From: GCA-020343675 sp964462945
GTDB taxonomy: Bacteria; Planctomycetota; Phycisphaerae; Sedimentisphaerales; Anaerobacaceae
Length of the DNA: 64,000 bases
Direction: 5' to 3'
NCBI GenBank assembly: GCA_964462945.1
Contig: CAYWZW010000002.1
Span: forward strand, 1-64,000
Shown here: positions 27,030 to 37,040 of the stretch, one piece after another
Layout: every line of letters starts with the position of its first letter
Numbering within the stretch: position 1 is the first letter of the stretch
Program-made: the position numbers and the translations under genes
The notes under the pieces: model-generated
Told to the model about the DNA's origin: nothing
The model's database searches: none
What the model saw: only the letters and a program-made list of their open reading frames with translations

Positions 27030-29372
27030 ATGGTTGGGGAAACCGGTGCGGTTTGGGCGATCGACATAGGCAGCAATTCCCTCAAAGCATTATACTTGAG
27101 CGCGGAGCGCGGCGTTGTTGAGGTTTTGGGCTTTGACAACATCCGGCACGGCAAGACTCTCGGCGGAGGGGACGTGACAGCCGCCGAGAAAGAAGAGCTT
27201 GTCGCACTGAGTCTGCGTACGTTTGTCAACAAGTACGACCTGAGCGCAGACGAGATCGCCGTCTCTGTGCCGAGCCAGAACAGTTTTGCCCGGTTCGTGA
27301 CGCTGCCGCCGGTTGAACAGAAGCGCATTCCTGAAATGGTCAAGTTCGAAGCCGTCCAGCAGATTCCCTTCGGCATTAACGACGTCCAGTGGGACTGGCA
27401 GTTGATGACCGAGCCGGACAGTCCTGAAATCAGAGTGGGCATTTTTGCCATCAAGAACGAAGTGGTTAACTCGGCGTTAGAGCATTTCAGCAGAGAGGAC
27501 GTGCAGGTCGGCTACGTGCAAATGGCGCCTATGGCTTTGTACAACTACTTGCTGCACGACCGTCCGGAGCTGGTCACTTCCGACACTCAGGCCACGGTTG
27601 TCCTCAACATAGGGGCCGAAAATACCGATTTGGTCGTCTGCACGAAATCAGCCGTGTGGCAACGGTGCATTCTCATCGGGGGTAACGCCTTTACCAAGGC
27701 GATAGCAGACACGTTCAGGCTCAATTTTGAAAAGGCCGAGAAACTCAAACGCACGGCCCCTGTGAGCAAATACGCCCGCCAGATATTCCAGGCGATGAGA
27801 CCGGTCTTTACGGATTTAGCGTCTGAGATACAGCGATCCCTGGGCTTTTACAACAGCTCCAATCCGAATACCAAAATAGCAAGAATCGTCGCACTGGGAG
27901 GCGGGACAAAGCTGCGAGGTCTGCTCAAGTATCTGCAGCAGACGTTACAGATTCCTGTGGAAAAGCCCGACACGTTCAAGAGACTCGGGATGGGGCCGGG
28001 TGTTTCGCCGGCGAAATTTCACGAAAACGTCGGCGATTTCGGCATCGTTTACGGTCTTGCCCTGCAGGGTCTGGGTCTGGCCAGGATAGAGAGCAATCTG
28101 CTGCCTCGCACGATGGCCAGATCTATGGCCTGGGCGAGCAAGAGCAAGTACTTCGTCGCTGCGGCGTGTATGCTGCTCGCAGTCTCACTGCTGGCTTTTG
28201 GAAGGACCGGCTGGGACAAGATGAATTACACTAAGAACAGTCAGATCCGACAAAGAACGGCCGTGATTCTCAATGAAGCCGATGATGCCGTAACGAAGTT
28301 CGAGGCGGAGCAGAGCAAAGGCACCCAATACGACGAGAAAATACAAAAGCAGTTCGAACCCTTCAAACACCGTGAAATCGTTCCCCTCTTGCACCAGACC
28401 ATAATTTCAGCATTGCCAAACAACAAGACCAATCCGGAACAAGCCAAACTCTACAAGGCTTTTGCCGATGGTGACGTACAAGGGGTTAAGGAGATTCCCC
28501 GCAAGCAGCGAAAGCAGATATTTCTCACGAGCATGTCTGCTTACTATACAAATGACCTGGCCAAGGGACAGTTTGGCGGCGCGGATTTGTGGAGGAGAAG
28601 CCGGGGCGCTCCCGGGGCCGGAGGCGGCGAATTTGAGGGCGAGACCTCGGAGTACGAATACCAAATGATGATGGAATCCGAGTATGGGGCGGAGATGATG
28701 GGAATGTATGCGCCGGGCTTCATGCCCGGTGCCCAGACTACGGAGGAAAAGAAGCAAGGTTTTGTGGTGACGATAGTCGGCTACAGCCCCTACGGTGACA
28801 GCATAACGCAATTGGGTGAATTGATGGACCCGCACGGAGTCGAAGACCGGTCGGACAAATGGGGATTCGTGACCCGGCTGGCCCACCTTGATGCTATGGT
28901 CGAAGACGGCAATAGTCCCTTCGTGCTGTACGAGAAAACCAATCCCGAGCAGTTCAAGCTGGAAATCAAGGAAGTCACCCTGGATGGCGAGATGCCTGAG
29001 GGAATCGGCGTATGGCAGGAACAAACGCCCAAGACACCCTTGGCCGGCCCGCGTTCGGCGGCGACTATCGAATGGGCTCTGGCTGACCCAATGACAAACG
29101 AGATCATCAACAAGGTTGCCGAGCTGGACGAGAACAGAAAGCAGAGGATCTACCGGGGCACGCCGGTTTTCAAAGGCAGTGACCATTGGTTCGTACTAAA
29201 CGTCAAATTCGTCTGGAAAGATGCACCCGAGCCGCCGAAGCAGACCGTGATGTCTCCCTACGGAATGCCGATGCCGACGGCGCAGCCGAGCAGCCCGAGC
29301 GCCGCGCCTGCGTCGCCGCCGAGCTCCAGGCCCAGCGGCCGCAAGTCGTCAGTACCTGATATGGATATGTGA
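27030..29372 (+). CDS. pilM: PilM-like actin-fold protein with C-terminal membrane and periplasmic extension
   Basis: 780 residues, more than twice the usual PilM length. Residues 1-350 form the actin-like ATPase fold of PilM (VWAIDIGSNSLKALYL, VVLNIGAENTDLVVC, IVALGGGTKLRGLLKYL). A membrane helix follows near residue 375 (YFVAAACMLLAVSLLAFG), then a coiled-coil stretch and a Met/Tyr/Glu-rich region (EYEYQMMMESEYGAEMMG), then ~200 residues predicted outside the cytoplasm. The layout matches a fusion of PilM with a PilN-type inner-membrane partner of type IV pilus or type II secretion machines. GGGAGG precedes the ATG. The stop overlaps the next start. Confidence 0.85.
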   Translation: MVGETGAVWAIDIGSNSLKALYLSAERGVVEVLGFDNIRHGKTLGGGDVTAAEKEELVALSLRTFVNKYDLSADEIAVSVPSQNSFARFVTLPPVEQKRIPEMVKFEAVQQIPFGINDVQWDWQLMTEPDSPEIRVGIFAIKNEVVNSALEHFSREDVQVGYVQMAPMALYNYLLHDRPELVTSDTQATVVLNIGAENTDLVVCTKSAVWQRCILIGGNAFTKAIADTFRLNFEKAEKLKRTAPVSKYARQIFQAMRPVFTDLASEIQRSLGFYNSSNPNTKIARIVALGGGTKLRGLLKYLQQTLQIPVEKPDTFKRLGMGPGVSPAKFHENVGDFGIVYGLALQGLGLARIESNLLPRTMARSMAWASKSKYFVAAACMLLAVSLLAFGRTGWDKMNYTKNSQIRQRTAVILNEADDAVTKFEAEQSKGTQYDEKIQKQFEPFKHREIVPLLHQTIISALPNNKTNPEQAKLYKAFADGDVQGVKEIPRKQRKQIFLTSMSAYYTNDLAKGQFGGADLWRRSRGAPGAGGGEFEGETSEYEYQMMMESEYGAEMMGMYAPGFMPGAQTTEEKKQGFVVTIVGYSPYGDSITQLGELMDPHGVEDRSDKWGFVTRLAHLDAMVEDGNSPFVLYEKTNPEQFKLEIKEVTLDGEMPEGIGVWQEQTPKTPLAGPRSAATIEWALADPMTNEIINKVAELDENRKQRIYRGTPVFKGSDHWFVLNVKFVWKDAPEPPKQTVMSPYGMPMPTAQPSSPSAAPASPPSSRPSGRKSSVPDMDM

Positions 29373-30757
29373 GCGAAAAAATGAATCTACCGAATTTCAA
29401 AAATGTCGCACAGAAATTAGCCGTCTTTACGAACAACTTGCCGCTTCTGGTGGCGGTCATCATAGGGCTGGTCAGCGGGCTTCTTTTTATTCCCACCCAG
29501 CTTATGAGCAGCGGGTTGAAAGAGCGCGTGCGCCAAGAGAGTATCAGCAAGGCAGGCCAGACAATTAAGCGTCTGACCGAGAAGCCGGTTTCCCCCGAGC
29601 AGGTCCAACAGGAAGCGGAGCGTCAGAAGGCTCATGCAAACGATGCTAACGAGGTGGCACTCTTGGCCGAACAAACCACTAAGCGCGAGCTGCTAAGCTA
29701 TGACATTTTTCCCGGACCCGATCCTAATGCCGGTTTCTCCGCGTTGGTTTTCCAGATCTTCGGCCAGGGGTTTCGCAATGGGATCGACCAGCTCCTGACT
29801 CGCGTAGGCGGCCGTGATTGTCCCACGGACGCCGAGTTACAAAGAGGTCTGGAGAATTCGGCATCAGGCGCGCGTTCCTCGATGAGAGGAGGCTTCCCGA
29901 TGATGGATTCTGCCAGAGGTCTGTCCAGCGCTCTTTACGGAGGCTACGATGGCTACGGGGGCTCGATGATGAATGTTCAGCGTATGATCATTGATGAGAT
30001 GTGCCAGGACCGGGCCAAATCCATTTCCGTTTACGTCAATCCGCTCGACATAAGCGGCTACGAATACTGGGCAAACTACACGTACGATGTTAATATGGTG
30101 GATGCCGTCAAGGACTGCTGGTATCACCAGTTGGCATACTGGGTGATTGGGGACGTTTTCGACACGATAGGCGCCATGAATTCGGGCCACGAAAGCGTGT
30201 TGACGGCTCCGGTCAAACGGTTTCTACGGATCACTTTCACGATGGGTCTGAAACGGGCGGGAGCCAGCGGCGGCCGGTTCAGAGGATTCAGGAGCAGGAC
30301 GGCGACGCCGGGACAGAAAAGGGAGGAGGCGGACAGACCCCCGTACGTTCTTTCGACTTCCGACGGGCTGACCGAATCCTGCACGGGCAGGTACTCCCAG
30401 AAAGAGGGTGACATTGACGTTATTCATTTCAACGCTGCCTTTGTGGTCGGCGCCAAGGAAGTCTTGCCGTTCATGAAAGAGCTTTGCAGCGCCAAGCAGC
30501 ACCAGTTCAAGGGCTATCCCGATGCAAACGAGCCGCCGCAAACCTTCAAGCACAACCAGATCACGATTTTGGAAAGCAGCATGAAATCGGCCGGCCTCAA
30601 TGACATGTCTCACAGATACTATCGCTACGGGCAGGACAACGTCGTGGAATTGAATTTGATCTGCGAATATATCTTCAACAAGAAAGGCTATGAGAAGATC
30701 GTGCCGGAATCGGTCAAGAAGACTCTGGCCGGAGCGGACCAAACGGCAAAGCCATGA
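29369..30757 (+). CDS. Bitopic membrane protein of the pilM operon
   Basis: 462 residues. Starts at a GTG overlapping the pilM-like stop by four bases (GTGA); an ATG four codons later is an alternative. One membrane helix at residues ~20-42 (LPLLVAVIIGLVSGLLFI) is followed by a helical segment and a large extracytoplasmic region with no recognised domain. Position and topology match the PilO/GspM role, a bitopic partner of PilN, but sequence similarity cannot be claimed. A Gly/Tyr-rich patch (LYGGYDGYGGSMM) lies mid-protein. Confidence 0.75.
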   Translation: MSEKMNLPNFKNVAQKLAVFTNNLPLLVAVIIGLVSGLLFIPTQLMSSGLKERVRQESISKAGQTIKRLTEKPVSPEQVQQEAERQKAHANDANEVALLAEQTTKRELLSYDIFPGPDPNAGFSALVFQIFGQGFRNGIDQLLTRVGGRDCPTDAELQRGLENSASGARSSMRGGFPMMDSARGLSSALYGGYDGYGGSMMNVQRMIIDEMCQDRAKSISVYVNPLDISGYEYWANYTYDVNMVDAVKDCWYHQLAYWVIGDVFDTIGAMNSGHESVLTAPVKRFLRITFTMGLKRAGASGGRFRGFRSRTATPGQKREEADRPPYVLSTSDGLTESCTGRYSQKEGDIDVIHFNAAFVVGAKEVLPFMKELCSAKQHQFKGYPDANEPPQTFKHNQITILESSMKSAGLNDMSHRYYRYGQDNVVELNLICEYIFNKKGYEKIVPESVKKTLAGADQTAKP

Positions 30758-30793
30758 GACTGTCAGGAAATGGCGTGAAAAAGGATACCAGAT

Positions 30794-32971
30794 ATGATGA
30801 TACCAAATTTGACCAAGATAGGGAGCTTTTTCGAAGAACATATTGAGAAAATGATCCTGACTGTTGTAGGGCTGGCGTGCGCGTGGCTTTTGATTACGCG
30901 CGTCATTTTGAGTCCCAATGAGGTGGCCTACGAGGGCAAGAATCTCAGCCCCGCCGCGATCGATGAACAAATCTACAAAGCGGCCGAGGCCCTGCGACAA
31001 AAGCTCAACGAGCCGCCTGAGCAGATGGAGGTCTATAAGCCCAAAGTCAATGAATTCGTGGCCCTGCTGGATTCCTCCATAACTGGTGTTGACACTCGGC
31101 TGTGGCCGGTGGCGCCGTCCGTACCCGGAGCCCAAACGAGTGTTGCCGTCTATAGTCTTCCTCGCATCCCCGACGTGAACAATGTGGCCGTCGAGCACAT
31201 CAGAGCGGTGGCGTATGTGCCGCTTGGCCCTGTTACCGAGGAGACTCCTTATGACAAAGCCGGGAACGAGCCGAACGACCTCGACCTTGTGACCGTGTCG
31301 GCCAAGTTTGATATTGCGAGCTTATTCGAGAACTTCAAGGAGTGCTTTGTCGAGGACGTGGAACAAGAGTGGGCGGACCCCTGCCTCGCCAAGCCGGTTT
31401 TCGCCGCCGTGCAGTTGCAGAGACAGGAGCTGAACGGCGATGGGGCCTGGAGTGATTGGCAGAACGTTCCTCGGACCAGGATTGATCCGTACAAAAGATT
31501 GTTTGCAATTGTGGAAGACATCAAAGACCTGCCGCCGGGCGGGTTGAAAGTGCAGATGCTTCAACTGGACTACAAGCAGGTACAGATAGATTTGCTGCAG
31601 CCTGAAGCGTATCAGATCGCATCGGCCGACGAAGAGTGGCTTCCTCCCGAGCTGCATCGCGAGTTCCTGGACTTCCAAAGGAAAACGGCGATGGAAGAGA
31701 GGCGTGACGCCAAGGAAGCAGAAAAAGAGGAACGTGCGAGAGACAGCACATCCACTGCCGCTAACAGACGGCCCCAGACGCGAACACGTGGAGGAGCCGG
31801 CGGTGACACCTATGGCGGGTACGGCGCGGGCGGTGATACCACGTACGGCGGCGGAACCGATGCCAGGTCAAGAAGAGGTCGCGATCGCACCGGCGGCACG
31901 ACGGGGCTCTCGGGGGACACGGGGCGCTTGTCGGGGCGGCGTACGGGTACGGGTACCAGAGGCACCAGAACGCCAACAGACACGCCGGAGCTCTACGATC
32001 TCGGACCGGACGGTCTGGGGACGGGGACAACGGGCCGAAGGACCGTGAGGAGGCCGTCGGTCAACGACGTTTATTTCAAGTTTGATGCGCTTCGACTTAC
32101 AAGGCTGACCGAATTCGAGAAGCTGCGCGAGCCCATGTTATTTTGGGCGCACGATGACACCGTCGAGCCGGGAAAGACCTATCGGTACAGGATTCGATTG
32201 GGTGTTTTAAACCCGGTGGCCGGAACGAACCGGCTGAGTGAGCGGGACAAATCGCGAGCGAATGAAGTCATTCTCTGGAGTAGTTATTCCGGCATAACAG
32301 AACCGGCAGAGATCATGGGCAGGCTGTATTTCTTTGCAAACAATGTGCGAGAGACGGACAAGGCGGTCACGGTGCAGGTTTCCAGACTGGCGCTGGGCCG
32401 TTGGTACAGCCACGACTTCCTGGTCCGGCACGGAGAGCTCATAGGGGAGGCTCTTGAGCCGGAGCCCGAAAAGCCCGAACGCAGCCTGCGGGGCGGCGGT
32501 CCGTTAGGCAGCCCAATCGGCAGTCCGGCAGGCAGTCCAATGGGCACACCGGGCAGTCCAATGGGACCTTATGCCGGCCTACCCAGGCCCCAGGAGAAGA
32601 CCAACGTGCCTGAGACGATTGATTATGCCACCGGAGCCGTCATGGTTGATGCCGTGGCGGTGAACGATTGGTCGGGCCAGCCGACTCTGAGAACCAGGCA
32701 TTACTATGACATGCTTTACAGTTTTGATGGGATCACGATCGAGCACATGCCTGCCGGCGCGACGTACTGGGAGCCGGACGTGCAGGCGGTGTTCAGTCAC
32801 ATCGGAAGACTGCAAAGGGAGCCTCGGCAGCCTTTCAAGGCATTTGGAACCACCGGACGCAGGCAGCGCATGGGGGGAGAGTACGATCAAATGGGCGAAT
32901 ATGACGAGTATCAGATGGAGGAGATGTATATGGACGATATGATGGGTGGAGGCGGCCGTCCCCTTTATTAG
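30794..32971 (+). CDS. Bitopic membrane protein with Gly/Thr/Arg-rich linker, pilM operon
   Basis: 725 residues. A membrane helix near the N-terminus (MILTVVGLACAWLLITRVIL, residues ~17-36) anchors a large extracytoplasmic part. Two folded-looking regions flank a strongly biased linker at ~310-410 (RRPQTRTRGGAGGDTYGGY and similar). The second has a beta-sandwich feel (VEPGKTYRYRIRLGVLNP) and is followed by a Pro/Gly/Ser repeat (GSPIGSPAGSPMGTPGSP). The C-terminus is rich in Glu, Tyr and Met. It follows the previous gene by 36 bases with AAGGAT before the ATG. Probably the third component of the same platform, comparable in place to PilP or GspC. Confidence 0.72.
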   Translation: MMIPNLTKIGSFFEEHIEKMILTVVGLACAWLLITRVILSPNEVAYEGKNLSPAAIDEQIYKAAEALRQKLNEPPEQMEVYKPKVNEFVALLDSSITGVDTRLWPVAPSVPGAQTSVAVYSLPRIPDVNNVAVEHIRAVAYVPLGPVTEETPYDKAGNEPNDLDLVTVSAKFDIASLFENFKECFVEDVEQEWADPCLAKPVFAAVQLQRQELNGDGAWSDWQNVPRTRIDPYKRLFAIVEDIKDLPPGGLKVQMLQLDYKQVQIDLLQPEAYQIASADEEWLPPELHREFLDFQRKTAMEERRDAKEAEKEERARDSTSTAANRRPQTRTRGGAGGDTYGGYGAGGDTTYGGGTDARSRRGRDRTGGTTGLSGDTGRLSGRRTGTGTRGTRTPTDTPELYDLGPDGLGTGTTGRRTVRRPSVNDVYFKFDALRLTRLTEFEKLREPMLFWAHDDTVEPGKTYRYRIRLGVLNPVAGTNRLSERDKSRANEVILWSSYSGITEPAEIMGRLYFFANNVRETDKAVTVQVSRLALGRWYSHDFLVRHGELIGEALEPEPEKPERSLRGGGPLGSPIGSPAGSPMGTPGSPMGPYAGLPRPQEKTNVPETIDYATGAVMVDAVAVNDWSGQPTLRTRHYYDMLYSFDGITIEHMPAGATYWEPDVQAVFSHIGRLQREPRQPFKAFGTTGRRQRMGGEYDQMGEYDEYQMEEMYMDDMMGGGGRPLY

Positions 32972-33355
32972 CCCCGGCCTTCATTTCTCGTCGCCGCGGC
33001 AGCGCATCTGACCAAGCGCTGCCGAATGCCGATTCAATCGGAAACATCTGCTGCCGCAGGTCTATTGTTGCTTGCGATTCATCCGTCATCGTAAATGCTC
33101 TTGCTGTGCGCAGGCGGTACTTGCACTTCACGTCAAAGATCGGGACTTGCTCCGCGGAATCCTGGTGAAATGCTCCAGGAGATCGTCGGCGTGCAGGCGC
33201 GTGAGCGGCCGGCTGCTCAATTTGCAGCCTTCGGCGAATTTCCCTATTCGTCCTATAAAAACTAAAGAGTCCAGGCTGATTGTGTCGATAGATTTAAGGT
33301 TGGTAAGTCTCTTCCAGGGAATATCGGACGCGTTTGCAAAAGAAAGGAATCAGAA
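32972..33355. other. Gene-free interval downstream of the pilM operon
   Basis: About 384 bases with no credible gene. It starts with a strong hairpin (32997-33024) after the operon's last stop, and ends with the ribosome binding site AAAGGA of the coiled-coil lipoprotein gene. No promoter can be assigned with confidence. Confidence 0.6.
32997..33024 (+). terminator. Hairpin 26 bases after the pilM operon
   Basis: CGGCAGCGC (32997-33005) and GCGCTGCCG (33016-33024) are perfectly complementary around a 10-base loop. There is no following T-run, so it may stabilise the mRNA 3' end or stop transcription with the help of a factor. Confidence 0.45.
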
Positions 33356-34309
33356 ATGAAAAAGCGAAAAGGAATCGGAGCAGGTGGACCCGCCACGAAG
33401 GCTATTCTGGCTGCGGCAATAGTCGCAATCGGATTCGGTGTAGCCGGATGCGGTGAGCAAATGGCAAGGATTGAAGACCGGCAGCTCAAATTGCAGGCCA
33501 TGGTGGAGGCCAACGCTGAACAAATCGCCGCCATAGCGACACGCATCGAACAGAGCCAGGAGGCGTTGCAGGCCGGTCTTGAAGGCGTCCGCAACGATAT
33601 CCGGAAGGTGGCGGCCGATACTGCCGCCGTCGGCCAGGAGCAGCTCAAACTGCGCGAGGCCGTTCAGAACAGCAGCCGGCAGGCAACCGCCAAGATGACC
33701 GTGATTGAGCAGAACCAGCAAGAGCTGCGGGCGGGCATTGAAAAGGTACAAAACGATACCCGGACCGTCGCTGCGGACATCGCTTCAGATATAACCGCCG
33801 TCGCACAGGAGCAGGCAAGGCTGCACGAGACGATGCAGAACAGCAGCCGACAGGTGGCGAACAACGTGGCCGTGATCGAGCAGAACCAGCAAGAGTGGCA
33901 AGCTGCGATTGAGGGCCTGCACGAGAATATTCAGCAAGTAGCCGCCAACATGGACGCTCTCGGGAAGGACCTATCGAAATTGCAGGAAACTCTGCAACAG
34001 AACGTTCGGGAGCTGGTTAGCATGATGGAGGCGGCCGGCCAGGAACAGGTTAAGTTTCGAGAGAAGACTCAGACTAGCCTGCGGGCGTTGGATGACACCG
34101 TGAGTGCTGCCAAGCAGAGCCAGAGTGCGCTGCAAAAGCAGATTGAAGATGTGCAGAATAGTGCCCGGTCCATAAGTCGCGATGTCCCGGAGGCCCTTGC
34201 GGAACTCGCGGACAAATTGTCCCGCATGGGTACCGCCGAGCGAGCACAGATAATGGATGTCGAACCCAAGTCTTCCCCACCACCTTCGGAGGCAAACAGC
34301 GTCGAGTGA
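33356..34309 (+). CDS. Coiled-coil lipoprotein
   Basis: 317 residues. A basic N-terminus (MKKRKG), a hydrophobic stretch and the lipobox GVAGC predict a lipid-anchored exported protein. The mature part is almost entirely long heptad-bearing helix built from ~40-residue quasi-repeats (EQNQQELRAGIEKVQNDTR, EQNQQEWQAAIEGLHENIQ, with intervening NSSRQ motifs). The C-terminus is a short Pro/Ser tail. Comparable to Lpp-like or envelope spacer proteins, without a specific family match. AAAGGA nine bases before the ATG. It could serve the neighbouring pilus-like platform, but no direct evidence shows this. Confidence 0.8.
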   Translation: MKKRKGIGAGGPATKAILAAAIVAIGFGVAGCGEQMARIEDRQLKLQAMVEANAEQIAAIATRIEQSQEALQAGLEGVRNDIRKVAADTAAVGQEQLKLREAVQNSSRQATAKMTVIEQNQQELRAGIEKVQNDTRTVAADIASDITAVAQEQARLHETMQNSSRQVANNVAVIEQNQQEWQAAIEGLHENIQQVAANMDALGKDLSKLQETLQQNVRELVSMMEAAGQEQVKFREKTQTSLRALDDTVSAAKQSQSALQKQIEDVQNSARSISRDVPEALAELADKLSRMGTAERAQIMDVEPKSSPPPSEANSVE

Positions 34310-34628
34310 CCTGTGACAAGGACGCTTCGCGAGGGGAGACGGTTCGCTAAGCGCTCTTTTTCATAGTCATTGCAGGCAGTCCCGCACCCGTTGGGTCCTG
34401 ATCCAAGCTCAATTGGTGCGGGACAAGCCCTGCATCTCTGGACTCACCACTTCGTTCTGCTGCTATCAAGAAACAACTCAGACCCGATGGTTTTGTCTTC
34501 AGATCTGCATCAACATAAACACCTCTCGCACCGTATTCGACCTAACCTTGCGCGACGAGAGGCCGGGGACCGCGTGTGAAGGCCCATCGTACCAGGCTCG
34601 GTTTGTCGGTCTTGGTGCTGATTTGTGA
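34310..34628. other. Gene-free interval between converging genes
   Basis: About 319 bases. The only clear structure is the long palindrome at 34371-34434. Nothing else was recognised. Confidence 0.6.
34371..34434. repeat. 64-base imperfect palindrome
   Basis: TGCAGG (34371-34376) pairs with CCTGCA (34429-34434), and GTCCCGCACC (34379-34388) pairs with GGTGCGGGAC (34415-34424); the loop is 26 bases. It lies between converging genes and could be a bidirectional transcription barrier or a mobile palindromic unit. Confidence 0.5.
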
Positions 34629-37040
34629 TTAGCCGGCGGGCAGCAGGGAGGAGAAGGCGGTTTCGTTGCCGTAGAGGTCGCGTGCCTTGACGCGGAAACG
34701 GTGGGCCTGTCCGCGCCTGCCCACTTTCACTTTGTATGTGCGTGCGCTTTGCCAGCCGCTGCTAAAACCCGAGTCCGTCGTGCATTCGAAGTTGTACTCG
34801 ACGCTGCCGCTTGGGTCTGTGGCGGCGGCGGCTGTCATCTGGGCCCAGTAATCGAACGTCCCGCCTCCGCCGTAGGTTTCACGCGGCACCGACTCCCACT
34901 GCATTGGGTCCGGCGTCGGAGGCTGCAGATCGACGGCGACCTCGGTCGAGTCCGCCGTGGTGTTGTGATTGGACGATTTATCCCGGACTCGTACAACGAA
35001 GCGGTACGTACCTTTCGGCAGAGAATTCGCCTGATAAACGGGGCTGTCCTGCCACGTGCTGCTGTACGCCGGGTTCGATGTACAAGCGAAATAATACTCC
35101 ACGCCGCTGTCGTCCGATGCCGCCGCCGCGACCATGCGAATGGACCCCGGCGGAATCGCATAAGGCGGGGTTTGCCACGCAGCCGGATTCGGGCTCGGCG
35201 GCGCGGTGTCCTCGGGCGGGGTGGTCGCGGAACGCGCGTTTGAGTAGGCGGTTTCCACAAGGTTAGCGACATTGCGGGCCTTGACCCGGTAAGAATATTG
35301 AGTGCCGGCGGCCAGGCCCGTGTCCGTGTAGGTCGTTTGATTCTGCCAGCCGCTGTCGTGCCCGCCGGCGGTCAGGCAGGCGAAATGGTATTCCACGCCG
35401 CTACCGTCCGTCGAGGCGGCCGCTGTGGCGGCCATTGCGATAGTCGTTCTTGAGGTCGCATGAGGTTCCGTGGCCCAGGTCATGGGGTTGGGATTGGGCG
35501 GCTGCGGAGGAGGCGGCTGCGGCTGCCAATTATTGACCAGAATCGAAAAATCGGCGAAATCGACAAGGCCGTTTCTGTCGAGGTCTTCGGCCAACAGGAC
35601 TTCATGGCACAACCATTTATTTGCGAACAACGCCATGTCCCTGAAGTCCACCCAGTCGTTCGCATCGTTGAGGTGCGGGTTCAGGTCAGCCACATTGCCG
35701 ACCTGCAGCAGTGACATACTGGCCTGGGCCGTTCCGCCGTACACACCGATGTTAACGCGCTTGCCGTGGGGCCACAATTCGCCCGTCCAGTCGGAGTTCG
35801 GGTCGCCGGCGTCGATGCACGGACTGGTTTGGGCGTCTTTGACCCAGCGCTTGTCACCGGGACTCCACCGGCCCGCCTCGGATTTGAGGTGGTAGTCCCC
35901 ATCGACCCAGAAGTCATCGCTTTCATCAGGCGTCGCGTTAGGGTCCCAGAAACCGTCGCCTGCAAAAAGCGGGTTGGCAACAATATCGCCGAAGCCGACC
36001 GTGGCGCCGCCTCCGAAGTTGCCGCCTTCGTTCGACCACAGGGCATTGTAAGAGCTAATAGAAGCTCCATAAATGCCGCCAACCGAGCCGGCCCTGTTAA
36101 ACGCTATGATGTTGCTATTGATATAACCCGGGCACTGGCTCAAGCCGCCTCCGTTTTCTCTGGCGGCGTTACCAATGATGGTGTTGTTGTATATCCTGAT
36201 GCAACTGAACAGGCCGCCCCCGTTGTCGGATCTGTTGCCGGCAATGATATTGTTCGCAATCCTGCCCTGCGAATTGCACAGCCCGCCCCCTGCGATAACG
36301 CTCTTGTTCCCGATGATGATGTTGTTCGTAATTTCGCCCGTGCACTCGTAGCATGCGCCGCCTTTGTACGTGGCATAATTGTACGTGATTACGTTGCCCG
36401 TTATTGGGCCCTTGCAGAAAGACAGACCGGCCCCGCGGCCAAAATCCCTGTCGATGTTGTTTGAGATAATATTGTTGCTTATAGGCCCATCGCAAAAAGC
36501 GATGCCGCCTTTGTTCTCTGAAATGCTGTTGCCCGTGATTGGTCCGTTACAATAATAAATGCCCGGAAAAACGTTGGAGCGTATCACATTGCCGGAGATA
36601 ACAGGTTTGGCGTTGTTTTCCCCCTCGATGCCATAATTGGTGCAATCTCTGATGATGTTCTTCCAAATGGTTGGCGAAGTGCCGTAACAGTGAATGCCCC
36701 GGCCGGTGATCGTGAACCCGGCAAGGACCGAGCCGCTCCCTTCCTCAAGGTCAAAACTGACGCTGTGCCCTGTGGTGGCGGCAATAGCAATAATCGTCGC
36801 GCCGACGATATTGGGGTCATCCGGATCTTCGCTGGTCAGCGTGACAGCCTTGTTGTTGAAAGAGACCCTCCGGTCGTACGTTCCGGGCTTGACAACAATC
36901 GTATCACCGTGGCCGGAGGCGTTGATCGCATCGGGGATATTGCGGAAGTCCGCAGGCCCATCGTCGTCAACGGTGATAATTTTCGCCTGAGACGTCAGAA
37001 GCGGCAACAAGCACACGAGGGCAAAAACCAGCTTCTTCAT
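34629..37040 (-). CDS. Secreted right-handed beta-helix protein with dockerin-like and Fn3-like modules
   Basis: 803 residues. Signal peptide MKKLVFALVCLLPLLTSQA. Residues ~25-390 form a parallel beta-helix starting in the typical planctomycete way (ITVDDDGPADFRNIPDAI) with many N-x-I/I-x-x-N rungs (GNVIRSNVFPGIYY, NNIIIGNKSV). Around residue 430 is a dockerin type I-like pair (LNDANDWVDFRDMALFANKW, then DRNGLVDFADFSILVNNW). The C-terminal ~300 residues comprise three homologous ~100-residue modules resembling fibronectin type III units (YSYRVKARNVAN, YRFVVRVRDKSSN, HRFRVKARDLYGN). Likely polysaccharide binding or lyase-related. The ATG at 37040 gives a normal signal peptide; one at 37052 is also in frame. 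Confidence 0.85.
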   Translation of the reverse strand: MKKLVFALVCLLPLLTSQAKIITVDDDGPADFRNIPDAINASGHGDTIVVKPGTYDRRVSFNNKAVTLTSEDPDDPNIVGATIIAIAATTGHSVSFDLEEGSGSVLAGFTITGRGIHCYGTSPTIWKNIIRDCTNYGIEGENNAKPVISGNVIRSNVFPGIYYCNGPITGNSISENKGGIAFCDGPISNNIISNNIDRDFGRGAGLSFCKGPITGNVITYNYATYKGGACYECTGEITNNIIIGNKSVIAGGGLCNSQGRIANNIIAGNRSDNGGGLFSCIRIYNNTIIGNAARENGGGLSQCPGYINSNIIAFNRAGSVGGIYGASISSYNALWSNEGGNFGGGATVGFGDIVANPLFAGDGFWDPNATPDESDDFWVDGDYHLKSEAGRWSPGDKRWVKDAQTSPCIDAGDPNSDWTGELWPHGKRVNIGVYGGTAQASMSLLQVGNVADLNPHLNDANDWVDFRDMALFANKWLCHEVLLAEDLDRNGLVDFADFSILVNNWQPQPPPPQPPNPNPMTWATEPHATSRTTIAMAATAAASTDGSGVEYHFACLTAGGHDSGWQNQTTYTDTGLAAGTQYSYRVKARNVANLVETAYSNARSATTPPEDTAPPSPNPAAWQTPPYAIPPGSIRMVAAAASDDSGVEYYFACTSNPAYSSTWQDSPVYQANSLPKGTYRFVVRVRDKSSNHNTTADSTEVAVDLQPPTPDPMQWESVPRETYGGGGTFDYWAQMTAAAATDPSGSVEYNFECTTDSGFSSGWQSARTYKVKVGRRGQAHRFRVKARDLYGNETAFSSLLPAG

